Origin: an uncultured Selenomonadaceae bacterium
GTDB lineage: Bacteria > Bacillota > Negativicutes > Selenomonadales > Selenomonadaceae
Assembly (NCBI GenBank): GCA_905235425.1
Contig: CAJOKY010000201.1
Coordinates: forward strand, 1-10,421
DNA length: 10,421 nucleotides
Reading direction: 5' to 3'
Below, one piece after another: positions 1-5,305 of the stretch (positions are counted from its first letter, which is position 1; each line of letters opens with the position of its first letter). The notes beneath the pieces are model-generated. The model made no database searches. It was given only the letters and a program-made list of their open reading frames with translations, and was not told where the DNA came from. The translations under genes were made by a program, and so were the position numbers.

Positions 1-121
1 CATAGCGAATTGTGTAGGAATTACTCAGCAAAATTTTTTGGTAAGCGTCGATTTTTGCCGCCTCTGCCTGTTGCAAAGACAAAAAAATAAGCAGGATTAT
101 CATAAGAAATTTTTTTACCAT
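1..121 (-). CDS. Exported protein, N-terminal part only (runs off left edge)
   Basis: Only the first 40 residues are in the window. The ATG at 121-119 is preceded at 5 bases by a strong ribosome binding site (GGAGGAG), which lies inside the last codons of the upstream gene; the two genes overlap by 7 bases, so translation is probably coupled. The protein starts MVKKFLMIILLIFLSLQQ and has a clear type I signal peptide, with likely cleavage after AEA near residue 22. The mature start (DAYQKILLSNSYTIRY) resembles the mature start of the neighbouring 272-aa protein (EDYKKMFRAGNFYVEF), which suggests that the two are tandem paralogues. Function is unknown. It is the fourth gene of the exported-protein operon. 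Confidence 0.8.
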   Translation of the reverse strand, partial: MVKKFLMIILLIFLSLQQAEAAKIDAYQKILLSNSYTIRY

Positions 122-930
122 GACTGCTCCTCCATTGTTCCGATTTGCACGGGCTTTTCAAGAAGGTCGTTGATATCGCCGATACCTGCCGCGTAAAGCT
201 TAGTATTTTTATAAATTTTAAAAGTGCCTTTTGGAATTTCCGCTTGAAATTTTTTTATCTCCAAAACATTCAGCGGGTACAGTTGCTCATTTCGGAAAAC
301 GTAACTTTCAACGCGAAAAAGTTTGCCGTCGCTGTACATTGCGTCATAAATCAGTTTTGCAACGTCGTCGCCGCTTGACGTTTTTATTTCGCAAGTGTAC
401 CTGTCGCAATCGTATTCTTTATTTTTGAAAGATTTTTTCATGCTTTCTGAAAATTTCGGTGCGGTTAATGACGGCGTATGCCGCCGGTAAATATCGTGCC
501 AAAAAAATATTGCAAGCTCGTCGGGAAGTGCGATTTTCTGAAAAATTTTATTCCAGCCTTGACGCGGATCTAAATTTTCGTCGTAAAGGTGCTTTTCGTC
601 GCAGACATTGGCTTTATTTTTTTCAACGAAGTTATAAAATTTGCCGTCCTTGTACATTACTTCAGGATTTTTTGATTCGCCGCCGAAAATCATACCGAGC
701 GGATTAAGCATGGCAACAGAGCCTGCCTCAAAATCGTAGCGCATTCTTTCAAGCCGTACGCCGTCACAACCGGCTAAAATTCTCACGCCCCATTTGTCTT
801 TGAACTCTACATAAAAATTGCCTGCGCGAAACATTTTTTTATAATCTTCTGCCGCCGCCTGTTCCGCGTTACAATAACTAATGCTTAAACAGATTAGCAC
901 GATTAAGGCGGTTAAAAATTTCTTGCACAT
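115..930 (-). CDS. Exported protein of unknown function, 271-272 aa
   Basis: I chose the ATG at 930 because GGAAGG lies 7 bases upstream; the in-frame TTG at 936 would sit almost on top of that site. Residues 1 to about 22 form a signal peptide (MCKKFLTALIVLICLSISY, cleavage probably after CNA), and there is no lipobox, so the protein should be released to the periplasm or stay loosely membrane associated. The mature part has no membrane segment. Its C-terminal half alternates charged and beta-type stretches (for example the segment around KLFRVESYVF and LEIKKFQAEIPKGTFKIY), a look shared by LolA/LppX-like lipoprotein-carrier folds; this is only an impression. It starts 2 bases after the stop of the CsgG-like gene and overlaps the next gene by 7 bases, so it belongs to the same transcript. 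I do not recognise a named family. Confidence 0.85.
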   Translation of the reverse strand: MCKKFLTALIVLICLSISYCNAEQAAAEDYKKMFRAGNFYVEFKDKWGVRILAGCDGVRLERMRYDFEAGSVAMLNPLGMIFGGESKNPEVMYKDGKFYNFVEKNKANVCDEKHLYDENLDPRQGWNKIFQKIALPDELAIFFWHDIYRRHTPSLTAPKFSESMKKSFKNKEYDCDRYTCEIKTSSGDDVAKLIYDAMYSDGKLFRVESYVFRNEQLYPLNVLEIKKFQAEIPKGTFKIYKNTKLYAAGIGDINDLLEKPVQIGTMEEQSW

Positions 931-932
931 AA

Positions 933-1880
933 TCAAGCCTTCCGTTTCTTAGCCGTGCCGTCCAAATTTGCAATCATATTTTTAACAGCGTCTTTTATCG
1001 CTTTCCTAAGCGCATTATGAACTTGCTCTGCGCCAAATCCTTCACTTCCTATTTTAAATTTAATTGAGTTGATAGCTCCGCCTTCTCCCTCATCAAAATA
1101 AAATGCAAGCGGCATAATATTGAAAGTCTCTGCAGACATTTCATCCATAGGAACATCCTCAGATTCCATTTCACTTCCTTCATTTTCAGAATTGTTGTTA
1201 TTATCGCCGTCGTTAATGTTGCCGTCATTAGTATTGCCGTCGTTAATGTTGCCGTTATTGATAATGCCGTTGTTGCCGGCGCCGTCAGTAGGCGGAGTAG
1301 TAGTTCCCTCCTCGCCATAATAATTCTGAACTGCCTGACTGAGAGTAAATCCAAGACTCGTCCGCGCAGATTTACCGGTACCGCTTGTAGCCACAACTAC
1401 CAAGCCTGTTTCAAGGTCAACAATTCGTAATGTAACGTTGGCAATGACGGTGTACTTGTTAAAGTCAGCACCAATATTTTTTTCATCAGAATCTACGCCA
1501 ATATCAATGCCGCTTTTCTTTGCACTTAATCCAGTAACACTTCCGACAGCTATATATTGCGCACCTACTAATTTTCCGGTCGATACCATAGTTGACGGAT
1601 TGGTTAAATCTGAATGATTAATGCTGTGCTCATTAATAATTGCTTGAAAAAATTCACGTTCAGGAATTTGGAATTGCCCCGTCTTAAGCAAGTCTTCTAT
1701 CAAGTATTCCGATACAAGCGTTGCGTCTCGTAATTGTAATTCTGCCGATTTTGTAGATTTGTCCAGGTACGGCATAACCGCTACTACGGCATTATTTTTT
1801 AACATTATCGCCGCCCGCGCAGTTTCAATACCGCTTATCATCAAGCTCATAATCATCAGCATCATCAAAAACTTTTTCAT
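933..1880 (-). CDS. CsgG-family exported protein with Asn/Gly-rich repeat insert
   Basis: The CsgG family includes the outer-membrane pore of curli secretion and many uncharacterised envelope-assembly proteins. Two ATGs are possible, at 1886 and 1880. The GGGAGG site is 3 bases from the first and 9 from the second, so I prefer 1880, which gives MKKFLMMLMIMSLMISG with cleavage after ARA at about residue 23. Family features seen are the opening strand AVVAVMPYLDKS, then LLKTGQFQIPERE, then KLVGAQYIAVGSVTG and VTLRIVDLETGLVV. From about residue 195 there is a low-complexity insert made of G-N-I-N-D type repeats followed by an acidic stretch, and then a C-terminal helix (VHNALRKAIKDAVKNMIANL) as expected for CsgG. 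Unlike E. coli CsgG it has no lipobox cysteine. Its 5' end overlaps the upstream gene by 56 bases (62 if the first ATG is used). CsgG membership is fairly sure; the substrate is unknown. Confidence 0.85.
   Translation of the reverse strand: MKKFLMMLMIMSLMISGIETARAAIMLKNNAVVAVMPYLDKSTKSAELQLRDATLVSEYLIEDLLKTGQFQIPEREFFQAIINEHSINHSDLTNPSTMVSTGKLVGAQYIAVGSVTGLSAKKSGIDIGVDSDEKNIGADFNKYTVIANVTLRIVDLETGLVVVATSGTGKSARTSLGFTLSQAVQNYYGEEGTTTPPTDGAGNNGIINNGNINDGNTNDGNINDGDNNNNSENEGSEMESEDVPMDEMSAETFNIMPLAFYFDEGEGGAINSIKFKIGSEGFGAEQVHNALRKAIKDAVKNMIANLDGTAKKRKA
1212..1286. repeat. Five 15-bp tandem repeats inside the CsgG-like gene
   Basis: Five units of 15 bases follow one another (consensus on the plus strand RTTARTRTTGCCGTY, the last unit more GC-rich). 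Read on the minus strand they encode the repeating pentapeptide D-G-N-I-N and variants. Since 15 is a multiple of 3, gain or loss of units would keep the frame and change only the length of the linker between the CsgG core and its C-terminal helix. Confidence 0.8.
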
Positions 1881-2751
1881 CGTCATTGCCCTCCCTATCA
1901 GAAAATCTTAAAGTGCAACTGTTGCCGGAAAGTCTTTCAACATAAAAATTTAAATTTGTACGATCCTTCAGCAGCTGAACAATCATACTCGGCGGCTGAT
2001 ATGCCTCTATTGAAAGAGTCAGCGTTTTTCCGCGCTGTTCACGAATTTTTACAAAGTTCACGCTGTCTATTGACCGTAAATCTTCCATAATCTGATCAAG
2101 CTTGCCATAATCATCAGCATGTACGGTGAACAAAAGTTGCAATGTAGTTCGCTCACTAAAATTTCTTAAAGCGTCTTCAAGCTTATCGGCAGCATCATTA
2201 GCCGCAATTTCAATCGCATTGTCGCCGGCTCGCGAAAGATTATTTCCAAAACCTACTCCACGCGTCGAAAAGCTACTGATAATCTCGCCTGTATCGTAAA
2301 TAATCACGTCAACTTTTAAATTAACCCGTACGCTTTTCAAGGGACTTTCAACCATTCTGCCTGCGTAGTAGTCATAAAAATCAAGGTTATTTTCGCTACT
2401 CATGCATCTTCCGATAACAAGATAATCCGTCACGCTGTCTAGATTGTGGATAAATTCTTCGGGATAACCTTTATAAACGCTTTCAAGCAGTTGTGCATCG
2501 TTAAGCTTTATAACGTGGTTGGCGTCAAGCACCGGCTTAAAACCCATTTCCAAAAGTTTTTCGTTCAGAATACTTGTTGAAATTTCGTTGTGAATAATTT
2601 CTTCGCCGTCATCCTCCAATACAATGACGGTTACACGTGAATCACTCATTGCCGTAACAGAATTTTTTATCAGTCCTTGTGCAAAGACACTGTTAATCAT
2701 AAAAATAAAAATTATCGCCGTTAAAAATAAAAAATTTTTTGACAAATTCAT
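1825..2751 (-). CDS. Exported protein of unknown function, 308 aa, first gene of the operon
   Basis: The ATG at 2751 follows a GGGAG site by 11 bases and lies about 22 bases after the predicted transcription start. Residues 1-24 are a signal peptide (MNLSKNFLFLTAIIFIFM..., cleavage after VFA). The N-terminal half (VTVIVLEDDGEE to about residue 190) has the alternating strand/helix pattern and the closing motif FSTRGVGFG...AIEIAANDAADKLEDAL found in CsgG/FlgT/TolB-N-like periplasmic domains. Residues about 200-285 look like a small ferredoxin-like domain with two beta-alpha-beta halves. The final 20 residues are very acidic and come from DNA that also encodes the signal peptide of the next gene. 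Being first in an operon with a CsgG-like protein, it may be a partner of that protein. No named family is recognised with certainty. Confidence 0.8.
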   Translation of the reverse strand: MNLSKNFLFLTAIIFIFMINSVFAQGLIKNSVTAMSDSRVTVIVLEDDGEEIIHNEISTSILNEKLLEMGFKPVLDANHVIKLNDAQLLESVYKGYPEEFIHNLDSVTDYLVIGRCMSSENNLDFYDYYAGRMVESPLKSVRVNLKVDVIIYDTGEIISSFSTRGVGFGNNLSRAGDNAIEIAANDAADKLEDALRNFSERTTLQLLFTVHADDYGKLDQIMEDLRSIDSVNFVKIREQRGKTLTLSIEAYQPPSMIVQLLKDRTNLNFYVERLSGNSCTLRFSDREGNDDEKVFDDADDYELDDKRY

Positions 2752-2780
2752 GTTTAATCACGCTCCCAAAGTGCATTAAA

Positions 2781-2809
2781 ATTATATAGTTTGTTTGCCC
2801 TTTTGTAAA
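2781..2809 (-). promoter_or_regulatory. Promoter of the exported-protein operon
   Basis: On the minus strand there is a -35 box TTTACA (2809-2804), a 17-base spacer and a perfect -10 box TATAAT (2786-2781). Transcription should start near 2774, which leaves a leader of about 22 bases before the ATG at 2751. This is one of the two strongest sigma-70/sigma-A type promoters in the window. Confidence 0.8.
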
Positions 2810-2819
2810 GAATCGAAAT

Positions 2820-2847
2820 ATTAAATTCTCTTTAAAATCACATTAAA
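2820..2847. promoter_or_regulatory. Three phased WTTAAA motifs upstream of the operon promoter
   Basis: The hexamers ATTAAA (2820), TTTAAA (2831) and ATTAAA (2842) are spaced exactly 11 bases apart, about one helical turn, on the upstream side of the -35 box of the minus-strand operon and just before the divergent regulator gene. They could act as an UP-element-like or curved stretch, or as operator half sites. AT-rich DNA produces such runs by chance, so the call is tentative. Confidence 0.3.
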
Positions 2848-2884
2848 GCCTATTCGTTTTAAACTGCACTTGGTGATGAAGTAA

Positions 2885-3206
2885 ATGAAAAGATTAAGAG
2901 AATTGAGACGCCAACAGGAACGTACACAGGCGGATTTGGCAAAACTTTAACAGAACAGCAATCAGCAAGTTGGAATTGGGACAACAACAAGCCAGCGCCG
3001 CGCAGTTGCTTAAGCTGTCAAAATATTTCAATGTCAGCGTGGATTTTTTGCTTGAATGCGAACGCGCAGAGTATTCCAATGAATCGTATGATTTAATGAA
3101 TATGCTTGAATGCGACAAGCTCTTTATCGGAACTCACCGATTGACGAAGGAAGAAAAGAAAATTTTAAAAGGCGTTATTGAGGCGATTTTTAATCATTAT
3201 GTATAG
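2885..3206 (+). pseudogene. Cro/C1-type (XRE) helix-turn-helix regulator, disrupted
   Basis: The ATG at 2885 has a ribosome binding site GGTGAT 7 bases upstream. It opens a typical HTH_3 domain, MKRLRELRRQQERTQADLA, but frame 1 stops at TAA 2948-2950. The domain continues in the +1 frame (RTAISKLELGQQQ, LLKLSKYFNVSVDFLLE) and goes on to a stop at 3206, with a C-terminal tail of about 45 residues. Aligned to a normal XRE domain, simple joining of the two frames leaves the turn between the helices about 3 residues short, which fits a deletion of about 8 bases rather than a single-base change. An intact version would be a DNA-binding repressor of about 107 aa. It is divergent from the exported-protein operon, so that operon is its likeliest former target. 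It is probably inactive. Confidence 0.75.
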
Positions 3207-3224
3207 CATTTAAAAATTGACGTT

Positions 3225-4862
3225 CTATTTAAAAATACCCAGCCGCTGAAAAATTTTTACGCCAAATTTTCCAATCATAGGTATGCGCTCCATATCTTCT
3301 TTTAAAAGCCCGCCGAATAAAGCTACAGCCGCAACGTAAACCACGCAACCTACAAATACAGCGCCGAAAGTTGAAAATACCGCGCTTTGAAACTCAGAAA
3401 TTGTAAAATCGTAAAATATTTTTACAACCGCCGCCATGACCGCCGCCGCGCAGATTGTCTTCACGAGTTGCCCAAATTCAATTTTGTAGCCGATATATTT
3501 GTAAATAAAATATAAATTTATGAACGCTGCGACGCCCATATCAGCCGCCGTTGCCCATGCCGCGCCCATAATTCCAAATTCCGGCATTGCCGTCAGCGTC
3601 CAATTCAAAATTACTTTCGCCATTGCCGCCAAAATCATATTTACCATTGGTATTGTGGTATGACCGAGTCCTTGCAGTACTCCGGTTGAAACTTGATGAA
3701 GTCCCAACAAAATTATTGAAACTGCGGAAATCATTACTGCGGGACCGGCGCCCGGCGCGTTGTAAATCAGTGAAGATATCGGCGTTGCCAAGAAAAATAC
3801 TATTACGAAGGCGGGAAAGCAGACAAAATTTGAAATTCTTACTGCCGCCGCTGTCTGTCTAAAAATTCTCGCTGTATCTTTCAAGGCGCGTGATTCTGAA
3901 ATTGCCGGTACGATTGACACGGCAAGCGACGCGGTTAAAATTGTTGCCAAATTTACGAGCGGGACAGCCATTCCGTTTAAATATCCGAAAAGCTCCGTTG
4001 CCTGATGAACCGAATAGCCGGCGACTTCCAATCTTTGAGGAACAATCATTAAATCCAAATTCGACACGACCGGCAACATTATGGACGCCGCGCTAACCGG
4101 CAGAGCTAATTTGAACATTCTTTTTATAATTGAAAACGTCGATTCACTTTCAGACTGCGGGGTAGGTTGAAGGTAATCGGCGTAATTTTTTTCAATGTCA
4201 CGGTTCAATCTTATGTGAAAATAAATCAGCACGATTAAGCCGGTTATTGCGCCTGCAAATGCGCCTAAGCTTGCACCTGCCGCCGCGTAGGCAAGACCCC
4301 ATGGCAGTAATAAATCGGCAAGCACAATCATTGTTATGACGCGAAAAATTTGCTCAACAATCTGACTTACAGCTGTAGGTGTCATTCTCTGCCAACCTTG
4401 CAAATATCCGCGCGATGCCGCTAAAAATGTTACAAAAAAAACTGTCGGCGAAAGTACCACGACGGACATATAAGCGCGCGCGTCACGAATTAATTGCATT
4501 TCAATCAGCCAACCTGCAGAAAAATATGTCAGCGCTGAAAAAATTATTCCGGTGACAAGCATTAAGCCCATTGAAATTTTAAAAACGCGTCGAGCGCCAA
4601 AAATATCTTTTAATGCCACGCGTTCGGCAGTTATTATTGAAATTGCGACGGGGACGCCGGCTTGTGATACGGTTATGGCGAAAAAATATATTGGAAAAGC
4701 CATTTGATAAAGTCCGATACCTTCGCCGCCTAATATTCTTGATACGAAAATCCAATTTAAGGAGCCTATGACTTTGACGACAAAACTTGCTATCGTCAAG
4801 ATAAATGTTCCCTTTAAAAATTTTTCGCTTTTAGTCTGTGTTTTAGAATTTGTTTCAGTCAA
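3225..4862 (-). CDS. MurJ/SpoVB-type lipid flippase (MOP superfamily, YtgP-like)
   Basis: This 545-aa membrane protein belongs to the polysaccharide-biosynthesis/SpoVB branch of the MOP (MATE-like) superfamily, whose members move lipid-linked sugar precursors, including lipid II, across the inner membrane. The protein has about 14 hydrophobic segments. The family signature at the N-terminus is clear: FLKGTFILTIASFVVKVIG, then SRILGGEGIGLYQMAFPIY, SQAGVPVAIS, then SRGYLQGWQRMTPTAVSQIVEQIFR and GLGHTTIPM. The length is normal for the family. The start is a TTG at 4862, with GGTGG 7 bases upstream; the first internal Met lies well inside the membrane region, so the TTG is needed. The gene stands alone and converges on the broken regulator with only 18 bases between them. 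Whether it serves peptidoglycan or another polymer cannot be told from sequence. Confidence 0.88.
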   Translation of the reverse strand: MTETNSKTQTKSEKFLKGTFILTIASFVVKVIGSLNWIFVSRILGGEGIGLYQMAFPIYFFAITVSQAGVPVAISIITAERVALKDIFGARRVFKISMGLMLVTGIIFSALTYFSAGWLIEMQLIRDARAYMSVVVLSPTVFFVTFLAASRGYLQGWQRMTPTAVSQIVEQIFRVITMIVLADLLLPWGLAYAAAGASLGAFAGAITGLIVLIYFHIRLNRDIEKNYADYLQPTPQSESESTFSIIKRMFKLALPVSAASIMLPVVSNLDLMIVPQRLEVAGYSVHQATELFGYLNGMAVPLVNLATILTASLAVSIVPAISESRALKDTARIFRQTAAAVRISNFVCFPAFVIVFFLATPISSLIYNAPGAGPAVMISAVSIILLGLHQVSTGVLQGLGHTTIPMVNMILAAMAKVILNWTLTAMPEFGIMGAAWATAADMGVAAFINLYFIYKYIGYKIEFGQLVKTICAAAVMAAVVKIFYDFTISEFQSAVFSTFGAVFVGCVVYVAAVALFGGLLKEDMERIPMIGKFGVKIFQRLGIFK

Positions 4863-4887
4863 AAAATTTCCACCGTCCTTTAAATTG

Positions 4888-4916
4888 ATTATAACATTTT
4901 CATAGTGAATAGTGAA
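4888..4916 (-). promoter_or_regulatory. Promoter of the flippase gene
   Basis: On the minus strand there is a perfect -10 box TATAAT (4893-4888), a 17-base spacer and a -35 box TTCACT (4916-4911, four of six). The -35 box is itself part of the 7-bp repeat array (unit TTCACTA read on this strand). The leader would be about 18 bases. Confidence 0.6.
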
Positions 4917-4972
4917 TAGTGAGTAGTTAGTAGTTAGTAGTGATTAGTAAGTAGTGAGGTAGTGAGTAGTTA
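4902..4972. repeat. 7-bp tandem repeat array, RTAGTKA units
   Basis: Ten heptamers in register: ATAGTGA three times, then GTAGTTA, GTAGTTA, GTAGTGA, TTAGTAA, GTAGTGA, one extra G, GTAGTGA, GTAGTTA. The array starts within the promoter of the flippase and ends exactly at the left end of the inserted element. After the element the array resumes (GTAGTGA at 5137-5143) and then decays towards 5153. There is no reading frame and there are no spacers, so it is not a CRISPR array. Confidence 0.9.
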
Positions 4973-5133
4973 GGCGGTGTTGAATAAATCTAATTCAGAA
5001 AAGCCGAAATTTTTGATAACACCGGAATAGATGAGGCGCACAAGGACGTGCGCGGTTTTTTCTTTGCGCCAAAGAAAAGTAAGTTAAAAAAATCTTAACA
5101 TTTTTTTATAAATATAGACTTATTCAACACGCC
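4973..5133. mobile_element. 161-bp MITE-like element with terminal inverted repeats
   Basis: The ends form an inverted repeat: GGCGGTGTTGAATAAATCTA at 4973-4992 and, on the other strand, GGCGTGTTGAATAAGTCTA from 5133 to 5115, with one extra base and one mismatch. The element is flanked on both sides by TTA; removing it together with one TTA rebuilds two ordinary units of the 7-bp array (GTAGTTA, GTAGTGA), which is good evidence for insertion with a 3-bp target duplication. Inside are two hairpins: GCGCAC/GTGCGC with loop AAGGAC (5036-5053) and a 9-bp stem TTTTCTTTG/CAAAGAAAA with loop CGC (5058-5078). There is no reading frame, so it would need a transposase from elsewhere. A second copy begins at 10343. 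Confidence 0.8.
5036..5061 (+). terminator. Terminator-like hairpin inside the element
   Basis: Stem GCGCAC/GTGCGC with loop AAGGAC is followed by GG and six T, the form of an intrinsic terminator on the plus strand. No plus-strand gene reads into it from nearby, so if it works it insulates the secretin gene from transcription entering from the left. Confidence 0.45.
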
Positions 5134-5153
5134 TTAGTAGTGAGTTAGTAAGT

Positions 5154-5244
5154 ACTAAAAGCTAAAAGCTAACAGCTAAAAGCTAACAGCTAATGGCTAA
5201 CAGCTAATGGCTAATAGCTAATGGCTAACAGCTAACAGCTAAAT
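5154..5244. repeat. 7-bp tandem repeat array, GCTAAYR units
   Basis: After one degenerate unit (ACTAAAA, 5154-5160) there are 12 uninterrupted heptamers from 5161 to 5244: GCTAAAA, GCTAACA, GCTAAAA, GCTAACA, GCTAATG, GCTAACA, GCTAATG, GCTAATA, GCTAATG, GCTAACA, GCTAACA, GCTAAAT. The unit length equals that of the RTAGTKA array on the other side of the element, but the sequence differs. The array ends 6 bases before the -35 box of the secretin gene. Confidence 0.92.
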
Positions 5245-5250
5245 TTTTTA

Positions 5251-5279
5251 TTGACGGCGCTTGAATAAATTGATAAACT
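5251..5279 (+). promoter_or_regulatory. Probable promoter of the secretin gene
   Basis: TTGACG (5251-5256) is a five-of-six -35 box, followed by a 17-base spacer and TAAACT (5274-5279), a weaker four-of-six -10 box. Transcription would start near 5286, about 20 bases before the GTG start at 5306. Confidence 0.5.
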
Positions 5280-5305
5280 TCAAAAAAATTTTCGAGGTGA
5301 TCAAG

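Noticed and set aside
1049..1396. Reading frame of 115 codons overlapping the CsgG-like gene
   Set aside because: It is a shadow produced by the repeats and composition of the real gene; it has no ribosome binding site and overlaps conserved sequence.
2795..2824. Plus-strand promoter for the HTH gene (TTGCCC, 18 bases, TATTAA)
   Set aside because: Both boxes match only four of six positions and the spacing is not optimal; it is too weak to list as a feature.
2942..2951. CTTTAAC at the frame change of the HTH gene, similar to the RF2 (prfB) +1 frameshift site CTTTGAC
   Set aside because: The shift direction fits, but the joined protein would lack about 3 residues of the helix-turn-helix, and there is no Shine-Dalgarno-like stimulator at the correct distance. 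A deletion explains it better.
3207..3224. Terminator between the regulator and the flippase gene
   Set aside because: Only AT-rich sequence with two TTTAAA blocks is present; no stem of useful length could be found.
4902..5244. CRISPR array
   Set aside because: The units are 7 bases long, directly adjacent and without spacers, and there are no cas genes.
5261..5305. Upstream TTG start for the secretin
   Set aside because: It would put 15 extra residues before a normal signal peptide and would lie within the predicted promoter; the GTG at 5306 has the ribosome binding site.
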